DNA of 64,000 bases from Winslowiella toletana (GCF_017875465.1 NZ_JAGGMQ010000001.1:2046001-2110000), one strand, 5' to 3'; shown: positions 28,588 through 37,968, counted from the first letter of the stretch. Numbers and translations: made by a program. Notes: generated from the sequence alone by a model not told the origin.

Positions 28588-29619
28588 ATGAAAAACAGCA
28601 CCATCAAGGATATTGCCCGCGAAGCTGGCGTTGGCGTCGCTACCGTCGACAGAGTGCTTAACCGTCGTGCGCCTGTGCGTCAGGAGACAGAAAACAAGGT
28701 GCTGGCGACCGCGCAACGCCTCGGCTATCGCTTTCCGCAGGGCAATTCTGCTGCTGCCACCGTCATCAAAACCGGCGTGAAGATCAAAATGGGCTTTATC
28801 CTGCTGCCCGGCGACTACTCCTTCTATGCCCGCTTGTGTGAGCAACTGCGCCAGCATGCTGCCCCCTGGCATGATGATGATTGTCCACCGGAATTCTGCT
28901 TTCATGCGATTAATGCGATTGAAGAGATGGCGCAGCAAATCCGCGATCTGGCGACGCGCGTCGAGGTTATCGGTCTGGTGGCGCTGGACAATGCTTTGAT
29001 CCGTCACGCAGTGGAGGAAGTGACGCGCAAAGGGGTCAAAGTCTTCGCCCTGCTGTCGGATTTGTCGCCCTGCGGGCATCACGGTTATATCGGCCTGGAT
29101 AACCGTAAAGCAGGCAGAACCGCCGCCTGGGCAGTGACGAAGATGGGCAGTAATGTTGGCAAAATTGGCATTATCATCGGCGATAATCAGTTTCTGTGTC
29201 AGGAAACCTGTGAAATCAGTTTCCGCTCGTGGCTGCGTGAACGTGGCACGCAATACCAGGTGCTGGAACCGATCAGAAGCCGGGAAGATATTGCGTGCGG
29301 CTATCAGGCGACACAGCAATTGTTGCAGCAGCATGCCGACCTGACGGTAATTTATGCGCCCTGTGGCGGTATTGAAGGGGTGGTGGCGGCGATAAAGGAG
29401 AGCGGCAGACAACAGGCAATCACCATGGTCTGCCATGGCCCTTTTCAGCACGATCATCTGGCGCTGATCAACGGCGATATCGATTTGCTGATCAATCATC
29501 GGCTGCCGGAACTCTCCGCTGCCGTCATCAAGGCTTTTCGTCAGAGTTTATTTGAGCCTGCTGGCGGCTTTATCAATCTCACCTGCCCCTTCGAACTGCT
29601 GACGCCGGAAAACTGCTAA
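28588..29619 (+). CDS. LacI family transcriptional regulator
   Basis: 343-aa regulator. The LacI HTH is at the N-terminus (STIKDIAREAGVGVATVDRV, hinge LGYRFPQG), then a periplasmic-binding-protein-like effector domain. The VDRVLN form is common in regulators with ribose/inositol-type sugar-binding domains. It precedes two enzymes of polyol type in the same direction, so it is probably their local repressor. The start at 28588 gives the conserved MKNSTIKDIA; the 28570 TTG is less likely. Confidence 0.88.
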   Translation: MKNSTIKDIAREAGVGVATVDRVLNRRAPVRQETENKVLATAQRLGYRFPQGNSAAATVIKTGVKIKMGFILLPGDYSFYARLCEQLRQHAAPWHDDDCPPEFCFHAINAIEEMAQQIRDLATRVEVIGLVALDNALIRHAVEEVTRKGVKVFALLSDLSPCGHHGYIGLDNRKAGRTAAWAVTKMGSNVGKIGIIIGDNQFLCQETCEISFRSWLRERGTQYQVLEPIRSREDIACGYQATQQLLQQHADLTVIYAPCGGIEGVVAAIKESGRQQAITMVCHGPFQHDHLALINGDIDLLINHRLPELSAAVIKAFRQSLFEPAGGFINLTCPFELLTPENC

Positions 29620-29757
29620 CTGCCTGATGCTGTGAGCCTTACAGCATCCTTCCCCTGCTTCCTCTCGCGTTTTGCGGCTGAATTCGCCACTGAATGATAG
29701 TTTTATATCATTTAAATCTATCATAAATAATATGATCACCATCAAAAAACAAACATT

Positions 29758-29770
29758 CCATCATTGATGG
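29758..29770 (+). promoter_or_regulatory. Candidate LacI-family operator
   Basis: CCATCA-T-TGATGG, a perfect 6-bp inverted repeat, lies 59 bp before the next gene inside a larger partly symmetric stretch (TTCCATCATTGATGGTTTTG). It falls in the 209-bp gap after the LacI gene, where an operator for the downstream enzyme pair is expected. Confidence 0.45.
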
Positions 29771-29828
29771 TTTTGGAACATTTATTTAATACTGCGGCAA
29801 TACCTTATCCTGAAATGCCGGAGATGCC

Positions 29829-30752
29829 ATGACCATTCATATCGCTAACGCCCCCTGTAGCTGGGGAGTCGATGACCCGAAAAACCCATTTTTGCCACCA
29901 TGGGAAAAAGTACTGAAAGAGGCGTCACAGGCTGGCTACCGCAGTATTGAGTTGGGTCCGTGGAGTTTTTTGCCGACTGACAGCCAACAGCTGACGGCGG
30001 CGCTGAACCAGTATCAGCTGTCGCTGGTGGCTGGCACTATTTTTGACGATCTGGTCAGTGAGGCGAACTTCGACAATATCGTCACGCTGACCCATAACAT
30101 CTGCCGCACCCTGTCAGCCGTACCGACCGCCGCAAAAACCAGCGGTGACAATGCGCCCGCCCCTTATCTGGTGATTATCGATTTCGGTAATGCCGAGCGC
30201 GCGCGACTGGCCGGTCAGTATGACAAGGCGCCGCGCCTGAGCGATGCCGACTGGCAGCGCATGATGAAACATATCACCACCATCAGCAAAATTGCGCAGC
30301 AGGAGTATGGCGTGCGCCCGGTGATCCATCCGCACGCTGGTGGCTGCATTGAGTTCGCCGACGAGCTGGAAAAACTGGTGGCGGATATTCCACACCAGAT
30401 CGCCGGACTCTGCCTTGATACCGGCCATCTTTACTATGCCGGCATGGATCCGGTCGCCTCACTCGACCACTATTTCTCGCGCATTGATTACCTGCATTTT
30501 AAGGATGTGAATCATCAGGTGTTTGAGAAAGCGGTACAGCAGGAGCTGGATTTCTTTACCGCCTGCGCCGAAGGGGTGATGTGCCCGCTGGGTGAAGGCG
30601 CCATTGATTATCCTGCCGTGCGCGCCTTACTGAGCGAGCGTGCCTACCAGGGCTGGATCACCATCGAACAGGAGCGTGATCCACGTAACGTGGCAACCAG
30701 TCTGCGCGACGTTACTGCCAGCCTTAACTACCTGCATTCCGTCGGATTCTGA
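29829..30752 (+). CDS. Sugar phosphate isomerase/epimerase family TIM barrel
   Basis: 307-aa barrel related to IolE-like enzymes: IANAPCSWGVDDPKNPFLPP at the start, VIHPHAGGCIEF and CLDTGHLYYAGMDP in the middle, YLHFKDVNHQVFE and TIEQERDP near the end. It shares the overall pattern of inosose dehydratases and epimerases acting on cyclitols or keto-sugars, but the substrate cannot be read. It starts an apparent operon with the oxidoreductase 13 nt downstream. Confidence 0.85.
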   Translation: MTIHIANAPCSWGVDDPKNPFLPPWEKVLKEASQAGYRSIELGPWSFLPTDSQQLTAALNQYQLSLVAGTIFDDLVSEANFDNIVTLTHNICRTLSAVPTAAKTSGDNAPAPYLVIIDFGNAERARLAGQYDKAPRLSDADWQRMMKHITTISKIAQQEYGVRPVIHPHAGGCIEFADELEKLVADIPHQIAGLCLDTGHLYYAGMDPVASLDHYFSRIDYLHFKDVNHQVFEKAVQQELDFFTACAEGVMCPLGEGAIDYPAVRALLSERAYQGWITIEQERDPRNVATSLRDVTASLNYLHSVGF

Positions 30753-30765
30753 CCAGGAGAACATC

Positions 30766-31938
30766 ATGATTAACGGCATTAAACCACTCGACAGATCGCT
30801 GCGCTGGGGCATGGTTGGCGGCGGCGGCACCAGCCAGATTGGCTATATTCATCGCTCATCCGCACAGCGTGATGGCACGTTCAGCCTGGTGGCGGGCGCT
30901 TTTGATATTGATGCGCAACGCGGTAAAGAGTTTGGTCGCTCACTCGGCGTCGACGAACAGCGCTGCTACCCCGATTATCAGACGTTCTTTGCCGAAGAAG
31001 CCAGCCGCGCAGACGGTATTGAAGCAGTATCGATCGCCACACCGAACAACACCCATTTTGAGATCTGTCGCGCCGCGCTGGAAGCGGGCCTGCATGTGGT
31101 ATGTGAAAAGCCACTCTGCTTTAACACCGAAGAAGCGCAGATCCTCGAAGATCTCTGCGCCCGTCAGCGCAAGGTCATTGGCGTGACCTACGGCTATGCC
31201 GGGCATCAGCTGATTCATCAGGCGCGCGAAATGATTGCCGAAGGGTTGCTGGGTGATATTCGTATTATCAATATGTCGTTCTCGCACGGCTTCCATGCCG
31301 AAGCGGTCGAACTGGATAATCCGAGCACCAAATGGCGCGTCGACCCGCGTTTTGTCGGACCAAGTTATGTACTTGGCGATCTGGCGACCCATCCGCTGTT
31401 TATCGCCGAAACCATGGTGCCGGAGCTGAATATCAAACGCCTGATGTGCTCACGTCAGAGCTTTGTGAAAAGCCGCGCGCCGCTGGAAGATAACGCCTAT
31501 GTGCTGATGGAGTATGACAATGGCGCCGTTGGCTCGATGTGGTGTTCGGCGGTGAACTGCGGTTCGATGCATGGGCAGAAGGTGCGGGTAATTGGCTCGA
31601 AAGCCAGCATCGAATGGTGGGATGAGCAACCGAACCAGCTGCGCTACGAAATTCAGGGCGAGCCGGTGCGCATTCTGGAGCGTGGAATGTCTTATCTTCA
31701 CCCGCGCGCGCTGGAAGAGGATCGCATTGGCGGCGGACACCCGGAAGGTCTGTTTGAAGCCTGGTCGAATCTGTATCGCCGCTTCGCCATCGCGATGGAT
31801 GCCACTGACCGCGGTGACGCAAAGCTGCTGGAGAATTTCTGGTATCCCGACGTCCATGCCGGTCTGATGGGCGTACGCTGGGTTGAGAACTGCGTGCGCT
31901 CCGCCGACAGCGGCGCCAGCTGGGTGGAATTTCGTTAG
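30766..31938 (+). CDS. Gfo/Idh/MocA family oxidoreductase
   Basis: 390-aa NAD(P)-dependent dehydrogenase. Rossmann motif GMVGGGGTSQIGYIHR, then CEKPLCFN (catalytic Lys), and a C-terminal domain with YVLGDLATHPLFIAETM. Distinct from IolG in sequence and length. CCAGGAGAACATC precedes the ATG; the upstream open frame overlaps the isomerase gene. With that isomerase and the LacI regulator it suggests a route for another inositol isomer or sugar acid. Confidence 0.88.
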   Translation: MINGIKPLDRSLRWGMVGGGGTSQIGYIHRSSAQRDGTFSLVAGAFDIDAQRGKEFGRSLGVDEQRCYPDYQTFFAEEASRADGIEAVSIATPNNTHFEICRAALEAGLHVVCEKPLCFNTEEAQILEDLCARQRKVIGVTYGYAGHQLIHQAREMIAEGLLGDIRIINMSFSHGFHAEAVELDNPSTKWRVDPRFVGPSYVLGDLATHPLFIAETMVPELNIKRLMCSRQSFVKSRAPLEDNAYVLMEYDNGAVGSMWCSAVNCGSMHGQKVRVIGSKASIEWWDEQPNQLRYEIQGEPVRILERGMSYLHPRALEEDRIGGGHPEGLFEAWSNLYRRFAIAMDATDRGDAKLLENFWYPDVHAGLMGVRWVENCVRSADSGASWVEFR

Positions 31939-32064
31939 TTTGTTATTGCCGGCGGGCGGCGTTTTGTCGTCCGCACACATAATTTGCACCACTTCTGATA
32001 ACTAATCTTCATCTCAAGCAGCTACACTCTGCGCTGGACCGAAAAACTGAATCTGAGGTGAAGT

Positions 32065-33081
32065 GTGAAAATTAAAAGTTATGCAGCAATGGCAGCCGGT
32101 CAGGCTCTGGAACTGTACGAATATGATGCAGCCACGCTGAGTGCAGAGGAAGTTGAAGTTGAGGTCGAATATTGCGGCGTGTGCCACTCTGACCTGTCGA
32201 TGATCGACAACGAATGGGGTATTTCCAGCTATCCAACCATTGCTGGCCATGAAGTGATTGGCCGCGTTTCCGCGCTGGGTGAAGCCGCTAAAAGTAAAGG
32301 TCTGTCCATCGGACAACGTGTTGGTATCGGCTGGACGGCGAAAAGCTGTCAGCACTGTGATGCCTGTATCAACGGTGAGCAGGTAAACTGCCAGCAGGGC
32401 AGCACGCCAACCATTCTGAATCACGGCGGTTTCGCCGAAAAACTGCGCGCCGACTGGCAATGGGTGATCCCGCTGCCGGAAAAACTGGACGCAGCCAGCG
32501 CTGGCCCACTGCTGTGTGGTGGTATTACCGTATTTAAACCGCTGCTGATGAGCAATATCACCGCCACCAGCCGCGTGGGTGTGATCGGTATTGGCGGTCT
32601 GGGCCATATCGCCATCAAACTGCTGCGCGCTATGGGTGCGGAAGTGGTGGCGTTCAGTTCTACGCCAGCTAAAAAGCAGTCGATTCTGGATATGGGCGCA
32701 GATGAAGTGGTTAACAGCCGCGATGCAGAAGAGCTGAAAAAGCAGGCTGGCCGCTTTGACCTGATTCTCAGCACCGTTGCTGTCGATCTCGACTGGAAAC
32801 CGTACTTCGATGCGCTGGCGCCAAAAGGTAAATTCCATACCGTTGGTGCCGTGATGAAACCATTCCAGGTAGGTGCTTTTGACCTGATTATGGGCGATAA
32901 AGCCGTGACCGGCTCTTCAACCGGTTCTCCGGGTCAGCTGCGTTCGCTGCTGAGACTGGCATCGCGTGCCGATATCGCGCCGCAGGTCGAGTTTTTCCCG
33001 ATGTCGAAAATCAATGATGCGCTGGATCACGTCCGCGCCGGTAAAGCGAATTACCGTGTGGTGCTGAAAGCTGATTTCTAA
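32065..33081 (+). CDS. Zinc-dependent NAD(P) alcohol dehydrogenase, YahK-like
   Basis: 338-aa medium-chain dehydrogenase. It has the catalytic zinc site ([14 protein letters not shown]), the structural zinc loop ([15 protein letters not shown]), and the cofactor motif [17 protein letters not shown]. It resembles the cinnamyl-alcohol/aldehyde reductase branch (YahK, AdhA) that reduces a broad set of aldehydes, usually with NADPH. GTG start after GAGGTGAA. It is 126 nt from the previous operon and probably independent. Confidence 0.88.
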   Translation: MKIKSYAAMAAGQALELYEYDAATLSAEEVEVEVEYCGVCHSDLSMIDNEWGISSYPTIAGHEVIGRVSALGEAAKSKGLSIGQRVGIGWTAKSCQHCDACINGEQVNCQQGSTPTILNHGGFAEKLRADWQWVIPLPEKLDAASAGPLLCGGITVFKPLLMSNITATSRVGVIGIGGLGHIAIKLLRAMGAEVVAFSSTPAKKQSILDMGADEVVNSRDAEELKKQAGRFDLILSTVAVDLDWKPYFDALAPKGKFHTVGAVMKPFQVGAFDLIMGDKAVTGSSTGSPGQLRSLLRLASRADIAPQVEFFPMSKINDALDHVRAGKANYRVVLKADF

Positions 33082-33093
33082 GTAAGTAGCATG

Positions 33094-33116
33094 ATATGCG
33101 GCCAGTGGTCGCATAT
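33094..33116 (+). terminator. Probable terminator hairpin after the alcohol dehydrogenase
   Basis: ATATGCGGCC-AGT-GGTCGCATAT, a 10-bp stem with one G-T pair, followed by a CT-rich stretch. It starts 12 nt after the stop codon. Confidence 0.6.
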
Positions 33117-33339
33117 CTCTTCTCTGCCCGAACACGTTCCCCCTGGCCTGTCCTCCGTACCTTTAAGCGCTCCCCCCTTCAGCAACAGCTACAGTATTTA
33201 TACCGTCGGCTATCTGCGACCTTTTCTGCTGGATAAGAGCAGCGTACTGGCACGGCCAAAAATGACAGGGTTCTGCTTTTCATCATAACGTGGCAGGATT
33301 ATGGTATCCCAGGTTATCTCATTGAACGGACAGCAAACT

Positions 33340-34437
33340 ATGGCGAAATTACATGTGGGGATCGTGTTTGGCGGCAAATCTGCCGAGCATGAAGTATCAC
33401 TTCAGTCGGCTAAAAATATCCTTGAGGCCATAGATAAGAGCCGTTTCGACGTATCGCTGATCGGCATCGATAAGCAGGGAGAGTGGCATCTTAACGAATC
33501 GTCCAATTTCTTACTTAATGCCGAAAACCCGGCGTTAATTGCATTAAATCAGTCCGGCAGAAGTATCGCGCTGATCCCCGGCCAGCAGCAGCACCAGCTG
33601 ATTGAATCGGCCAGTGCGCAGCAGTTGTCGCAGGTGGATGTGATTTTCCCGATAGTGCATGGCACGCTCGGTGAGGACGGTTCGCTACAGGGGATGCTGC
33701 GGATGGCGAACCTGCCATTTGTTGGTTCCGATGTGCTGGGGTCCGCCGTCAGCATGGATAAAGATGTTACCAAGCGCCTGCTGCGTGATGCCGGACTGCA
33801 AGTCGCGCCGTTTATCAGCCTGAAAAAATCCCAACGCGCGCAGCTTAACTTTGCCACTGTCACCGAACAACTTGGCCTGCCGGTGTTTATTAAACCCGCC
33901 AATCAGGGTTCCTCGGTGGGCGTCAGCAAAGTCACCAGCGCCGCCGAGTTTGAACAGGCGCTGACGCTGGCGTTTGATTTCGATAATAAAGTGCTGATTG
34001 AACAGGCCATCGCCGGCAGAGAAATTGAGTGTGCGGTGCTTGGTAACGATGCTCCGCAAGCCAGCCTGTGCGGCGAAGTGGTGCTGAGCGACAGTTTCTA
34101 CTCCTATCAGACCAAATATATCGATGCCAATGGCGCAACCATTGTGGTGCCCGCGCAGATTGCGGCGGCGGCCAGCGAAGCCATTCGCCAGGTGGCGTTG
34201 CAGGCATTTAGCGCGCTGGAGTGCAGCGGTATGGCGCGGGTCGATGTGTTTCTGACGGATGACGGTCAGGTGATTGTCAATGAAGTGAATACCCTGCCCG
34301 GGTTTACCAATATCAGTATGTATCCCAAGCTGTGGCAGGCCAGCGGGCTGAGTTACAGCGATCTGATTACCCGGCTGATTGAGCTGGCGGTCGAGCGCCA
34401 TCAGCAAAATAGCGGACTAAAGAGCTCGATTACCTGA
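33340..34437 (+). CDS. ddlA: D-alanine--D-alanine ligase A
   Basis: 365-aa ATP-grasp ligase that makes the D-Ala-D-Ala dipeptide for peptidoglycan. It follows E. coli DdlA through [63 protein letters not shown] and [19 protein letters not shown]. The ATG at 33340 gives the family start; 33301 has a better placed AGGA site and would add 13 residues. Confidence 0.94.
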   Translation: MAKLHVGIVFGGKSAEHEVSLQSAKNILEAIDKSRFDVSLIGIDKQGEWHLNESSNFLLNAENPALIALNQSGRSIALIPGQQQHQLIESASAQQLSQVDVIFPIVHGTLGEDGSLQGMLRMANLPFVGSDVLGSAVSMDKDVTKRLLRDAGLQVAPFISLKKSQRAQLNFATVTEQLGLPVFIKPANQGSSVGVSKVTSAAEFEQALTLAFDFDNKVLIEQAIAGREIECAVLGNDAPQASLCGEVVLSDSFYSYQTKYIDANGATIVVPAQIAAAASEAIRQVALQAFSALECSGMARVDVFLTDDGQVIVNEVNTLPGFTNISMYPKLWQASGLSYSDLITRLIELAVERHQQNSGLKSSIT

Positions 34438-34444
34438 GAGTTAT

Positions 34445-34882
34445 TTATAACAGGGTAATCTGGCGGATATCGAGGTGATGGACCATCTCGCGGATAAAGA
34501 TAAAACCAGCCAGAGCAGGGATGCTTTCCGCATCAATAGCGATAGCGGAATAAGAGAGCTGATCGGCGAATTGATTGAATGCCTGCTCAATCACCGGCGG
34601 ATAGAGCACGCGGGCACCCGCCAGATAGCTGTCACTTACCTGCTTAAGCAGCGGATCCCGACAAAAAGCATCGCCCCTGATCGGCTGCACTGCATGGTCA
34701 GATTCGATAATCTCCTCAATACGGTAAATCATCATCTCCACATCCCAGGCGGTGACCTTGCCGCCCTTTAGCAAACCGTCAGCTACTGCGGTATAACCGC
34801 CAGCCAGTTCAACCCGCTGTGGCGGCTGTTGCCACAATAAGGTGACCTTGTCGGACTGAATAGAAAACTCTACTTCATTCAT
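34445..34882 (-). CDS. Unknown 145-aa protein
   Basis: Not recognised. An acidic soluble protein with no signal or membrane segment; an N-terminal part rich in strands (VEFSIQSDKVTLLWQQ) and a helical C-terminal part. It starts at 34882 (MNEVEFSI); the longer frame to 35002 includes an unlikely N-terminal extension. Convergent with ddlA with only 7 nt between the stops, so it may depend on a shared terminator within the coding ends. Confidence 0.6.
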   Translation of the reverse strand: MNEVEFSIQSDKVTLLWQQPPQRVELAGGYTAVADGLLKGGKVTAWDVEMMIYRIEEIIESDHAVQPIRGDAFCRDPLLKQVSDSYLAGARVLYPPVIEQAFNQFADQLSYSAIAIDAESIPALAGFIFIREMVHHLDIRQITLL

Positions 34883-35036
34883 CGCTGGGATCTCTTTGGT
34901 GCGGCGGTTGGGAAGTTGGGGTATGGGTGCAGCACAGCAGCTACTGTAGCGAAAATAGTGAGTTATAACCAGGCGGGGTGAGGAAAAATGAAGTGCTATC
35001 ACTCACAGTGGTTCAGCAACATCATCGTGGACAATT

Positions 35037-35085
35037 AACCTTTTAGGTTTTTTAATTGCGAAAAAATAACCTAAAAGGTTATAAT
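35037..35085 (+). promoter_or_regulatory. mqsRA promoter with two MqsA operators
   Basis: Two palindromes, AACCTTTTAGGTT (35037-35049) and AACCTAAAAGGTT (35068-35080), match the two MqsA sites of the E. coli mqsRA promoter. A promoter is seen between and over them: -35 TTGCGA (35056-35061), 18 bp, -10 TATAAT (35080-35085). MqsA bound at the sites should repress the operon. Confidence 0.93.
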
Positions 35086-35116
35086 TAGTTCATTGGGATA
35101 ATGCAAAGGAATGCAA

Positions 35117-35413
35117 ATGGAAAAGAAAACTCCGCATACCCGGCTGCATGTTGTTCAGGCGCTGGTAGCTGCCGGAAAGGTTAAGGCAACCCATACAGCG
35201 CTTTTAGGAGCCGATGATCTGGGTCTTAATTTTAAGGATATGTGTGATGTTATCGCTGGTCTGAAAATCAGTGATTTCTACAAAAGTATGACCAGCTATA
35301 AGGATCATACTATCTGGCAAGACGTATATCGTCCGAGATTGTCCTGCGGTAATGTCTATCTAAAACTCACGATCAGCCATGGGGTTGTGATCGTCTCATT
35401 CAAGGAGAAGTAA
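35117..35413 (+). CDS. mqsR: mRNA interferase toxin MqsR
   Basis: 98-aa RelE-fold ribonuclease that cuts mRNA at GCU/GCN. The sequence tracks E. coli MqsR: MEKKTPHTRLHVVQALVAAG, DFYKSMTSYKDHTIWQDVYR, PRL and the end IVSFKEK. The start at 35117 fits the AAAGGA site and the exact E. coli length; the in-frame ATG at 35111 is too close to that site. Toxin before antitoxin, the reversed order typical of mqsRA. Confidence 0.96.
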   Translation: MEKKTPHTRLHVVQALVAAGKVKATHTALLGADDLGLNFKDMCDVIAGLKISDFYKSMTSYKDHTIWQDVYRPRLSCGNVYLKLTISHGVVIVSFKEK

Positions 35414-35414
35414 T

Positions 35415-35810
35415 ATGAAATGTCCAGTTTGTGGCGGGGCAGAACTTGAGTCAGGGATCAGAGATGTCCCCTATGTCTTCCGGGGTCACAAAATCCAAAT
35501 CGAAGCAAAGGGCGATTACTGCCCGGCTTGCGGTGAAGTGCTTATGGATCCTGAAGAGTCTGCGGTATTTATGGCGAAGGTTAAAAAATTTAAAGCTGAG
35601 ATCATATCTCAGACCATTGAACCTGGATTTATTGCTCAGGTGCGTAAAAAGCTTGCTCTGACCCAACAGGAGGCAGGCGAGGTGTTTGGTGGTGGTGTAA
35701 ATGCATTTTCGCGATATGAAAATGGCAAATCTCAGCCGCATCCTTCAACCGTAAAATTGCTTCGTATACTTGATAAGCACCCAGAATTGTTAACAGAAAT
35801 TCGTATTTAA
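35415..35810 (+). CDS. mqsA: Antitoxin and repressor MqsA
   Basis: 131-aa antitoxin. The N-terminal zinc-binding domain (CPVCGG and CPACG) neutralises MqsR. The C-terminal HTH (LALTQQEAGEVFGGGVNAFSRYENGK) binds the operator palindromes. One nt after mqsR, so translationally coupled. A long hairpin terminator follows. Confidence 0.96.
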   Translation: MKCPVCGGAELESGIRDVPYVFRGHKIQIEAKGDYCPACGEVLMDPEESAVFMAKVKKFKAEIISQTIEPGFIAQVRKKLALTQQEAGEVFGGGVNAFSRYENGKSQPHPSTVKLLRILDKHPELLTEIRI

Positions 35811-35860
35811 TTATGTTTCAAGTCTGGGCTGAAGTTTGGGGCATATTGTCTGATGTGGCT

Positions 35861-35908
35861 AAAAGTAAAAGCCGGGAGGATCGTCGCGATCACTCCCGGC
35901 TGACTTTT
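35861..35908. terminator. mqsRA terminator, long GATC-containing hairpin
   Basis: AAAAGT..AAGCCGGGAG-GATCG...CGATC-A-CTCCCGGCT..ACTTTT, nearly perfect over about 20 bp and usable from both strands. The core GCCGG-AG-GATC...GATC-CT-CCGGC recurs in the terminators at 39953 and 42431. Confidence 0.9.
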
Positions 35909-35920
35909 ATTCAATAGTTG

Positions 35921-36238
35921 TTATATTTGCGGTGCGCGCTTATAAAGTTCTTCAGCCATATCAGCAATGCGTTTTTCATCCACCAACTTATCCCGCCACT
36001 CCTGCGGTATACCGGCATAACCATACAGAGCGCCCGCTATCTGCCCGGCGGTTGCCGCTACGCTGTCGGCATCATCGGCAAGATTGGCCGCCAGCAGAAT
36101 GGCGTCGCGGAAATTATCCGTATGCCAGACAGACCACATCGCCGCTTCCAGCGTGTCGATATCCGCCACGGGTTGGGTTGGCGCAAGCCACTCAGGAACT
36201 GGGGCATCGCCGGTAAGCCAGGGTTGATAATCAATCAT
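35921..36238 (-). pseudogene. C-terminal fragment of an ADP-ribosylglycohydrolase (DraG-like)
   Basis: 105-aa [23 protein letters not shown] followed by [12 protein letters not shown] is the C-terminal metal-binding half of DraG/ARH hydrolases (Asp-Asp ligands), which remove ADP-ribose from proteins. The N-terminal two thirds, including the first metal site, are missing, so catalysis is unlikely. AAGAAGG before the ATG could still drive translation. Whether this is a remnant or a short functional variant cannot be settled here. Full-length relatives serve as immunity proteins to ADP-ribosylating T6SS toxins. Confidence 0.65.
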
Positions 36239-36505
36239 AAAATCCTTCTTTATCATTATCTGCTATGCCTAATAATCTTTTTTCTTGAACGATATCATAG
36301 TCAGATTTCCTTCGTGTTTTGCAGGCCTCAGGCTAAGGCCGAGCAGCTGTGCTGTCAAAGCACAGTTGAAACCTCTAAAGGTATATTAAAAGTTAGTATG
36401 TCGCCGGAAATATCCACGGGAAGAGATCAACCACGATCATCATCATGGATTATACATTCACGATTTCACCAGCTACGTACCTACACCGTAACGACGAGGT
36501 AACAT

Positions 36506-36775
36506 ATGACACTGGCAACCCTGAATTTACGAATCGATGCCGAACTGAAGGCTGCTTTTCTGGAAGCGGCAAAAGCGATGGACCGCAATGGCTCTCAGCT
36601 TATCCGCGACCTTATGCGTGAAACTATTCAGCGCCAGCATGATGCATGGTTCCGGGAACAGGTACAGGCCGGGATTGCCCAGGCGAACCGTGGCGAAGTT
36701 CTCTCTGGTGAATCTGTCGAAGCATCAGCAGTTGCGTGGCGCGAACAAGCAACGAAGAAACTGGCTGGTAAGTAA
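36506..36775 (+). CDS. Ribbon-helix-helix antitoxin
   Basis: 89-aa protein with an N-terminal RHH DNA-binding domain (TLNLRIDAELKAAFLEAAKA, GSQLIRDLMRE) and a C-terminal toxin-binding tail (VEASAVAWREQATKKL), the ParD/RelB-like pattern. GAGGT precedes the ATG. The last base of its stop overlaps the start of a short ORF that begins like a RelE/ParE toxin but is ruined, so this is probably an orphan antitoxin. Confidence 0.82.
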   Translation: MTLATLNLRIDAELKAAFLEAAKAMDRNGSQLIRDLMRETIQRQHDAWFREQVQAGIAQANRGEVLSGESVEASAVAWREQATKKLAGK

Positions 36776-36894
36776 TGGAAATACTATGGACGCAGTTAGC
36801 CAACCGGGACAGCCGCCTGATTTGTCCGCCACACGCCCAGATTCACCGTAATGCGATCTGTCAGCCCACATCCGTCATGTGTGAAACAGATTGA
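36775..36894 (+). pseudogene. Remnant of a RelE/ParE toxin gene
   Basis: A 39-codon ORF overlapping the antitoxin stop by 1 nt. It opens MEILWTQLANRDSRLI, similar to the first strand and helix of RelE/ParE toxins, then loses all family similarity and stops. The full toxin would need about 90-100 residues. A deletion or a rearranged end is the simplest reading. Confidence 0.55.
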
Positions 36895-37011
36895 TCAACA
36901 GCAGGCAATCATCCTTTCCCTCTTCCCGGCAAAGCTTCGAAGAAAATGGCGTTTAGCGGGTTTCTGCTGTGCTTTTATTATCACCAGATAATCCACTCAA
37001 CAGGAACGCCC

Positions 37012-37968
37012 ATGAAACCGTTTCGCTTATTACTGGGCAGTACGCTGTTGCTTACAGCCCTCATATCTTTACCGACTCACGCCGCAGATGAAGCCTTACG
37101 CATCGGCTACCAGAAATCTTCCACACTGCTGACGCTAATCAAGCAGCGTGGCGATCTGGACAAGGCCCTGGCGGCCCAGGGTGTAGAGGTGAGCTGGCAC
37201 GAATTCTCCAGCGGCTTGCCGCTACTGGAAGCGCTCAATCTGAATAACGTTGACCTCTCGGCTGACGTCGCTGACACCGTGCCGGTATTTGCCCAGGCGG
37301 CAGGCGCCAATCTGACTTACTACGCGCGTGAAACCCCGTCGCCTGATGCGCAGGCTATTCTGGTTCCAGCCGATTCGCCGATCAAAACGCTACAAGATTT
37401 GAAAGGGAAAAAAATCGCCGTCACCAAAGCGGCGGGTAGTCATTATCTGTTAATTGCCGCGCTGAAAAAGGCCGGACTGAACTTCAGCGATATCACGCCC
37501 GCGTGGCTGACGCCCGCAGACGGTCGCGCAGCGCTGGAAAATGGCAGTGTAGCGGCCTGGGTCACCTGGGAACCCTTTGTCACCAGTTCGACAGTAGCAA
37601 AGCACACGCGCGTGCTGGCAAGCGGCAATGGCCTGGCGAGCTACCAGCGTTATTATCTGGTATCAACACCTTTTGCCAAAGCGCATCCGCAGATACTCAA
37701 CACGGTATATAACGCGTTAAACAGAGAAGCTGCGTGGCTAAAAGCCAACCCGGCCGATGCCGCCAAAATTTTGTCGCCGCTATGGGGTAAGCTGCCGGTA
37801 GCAACCGTTGAGCAGGCCAATTCGCACCGCAGCTATCAAATTGAGCCGGTGAAAAAAAGCGACCTGGCGGAACAGCAGAAGATTGCGGATGCATTTTTTG
37901 ATGCGAAGCTGCTGCCAAAGCGTATTGATGCGCAGGATGTGGCAACCTGGGAGCCGGGGGGGCAGTAG
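37012..37968 (+). CDS. ABC transporter substrate-binding protein, SsuA-like, orphan
   Basis: 318-aa periplasmic protein: signal peptide (cleavage after THA, about residue 23), then an aliphatic sulfonate/nitrate/taurine-binding fold (LRIGYQKSSTLLTLIKQRGD, GLPLLEALNLNNVDLSADVA, AWVTWEPFVTSS). No permease or ATPase gene is adjacent, so it must use one coded elsewhere or is a leftover. Start at 37012 gives the proper signal; the frame from 36946 is an extension. Confidence 0.85.
   Translation: MKPFRLLLGSTLLLTALISLPTHAADEALRIGYQKSSTLLTLIKQRGDLDKALAAQGVEVSWHEFSSGLPLLEALNLNNVDLSADVADTVPVFAQAAGANLTYYARETPSPDAQAILVPADSPIKTLQDLKGKKIAVTKAAGSHYLLIAALKKAGLNFSDITPAWLTPADGRAALENGSVAAWVTWEPFVTSSTVAKHTRVLASGNGLASYQRYYLVSTPFAKAHPQILNTVYNALNREAAWLKANPADAAKILSPLWGKLPVATVEQANSHRSYQIEPVKKSDLAEQQKIADAFFDAKLLPKRIDAQDVATWEPGGQ

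Noticed and set aside
35932..36502. Plus-strand frames opposite the DraG-like fragment
   Set aside because: The minus-strand frame has clear family residues ([14 protein letters not shown]); the others are shadows.
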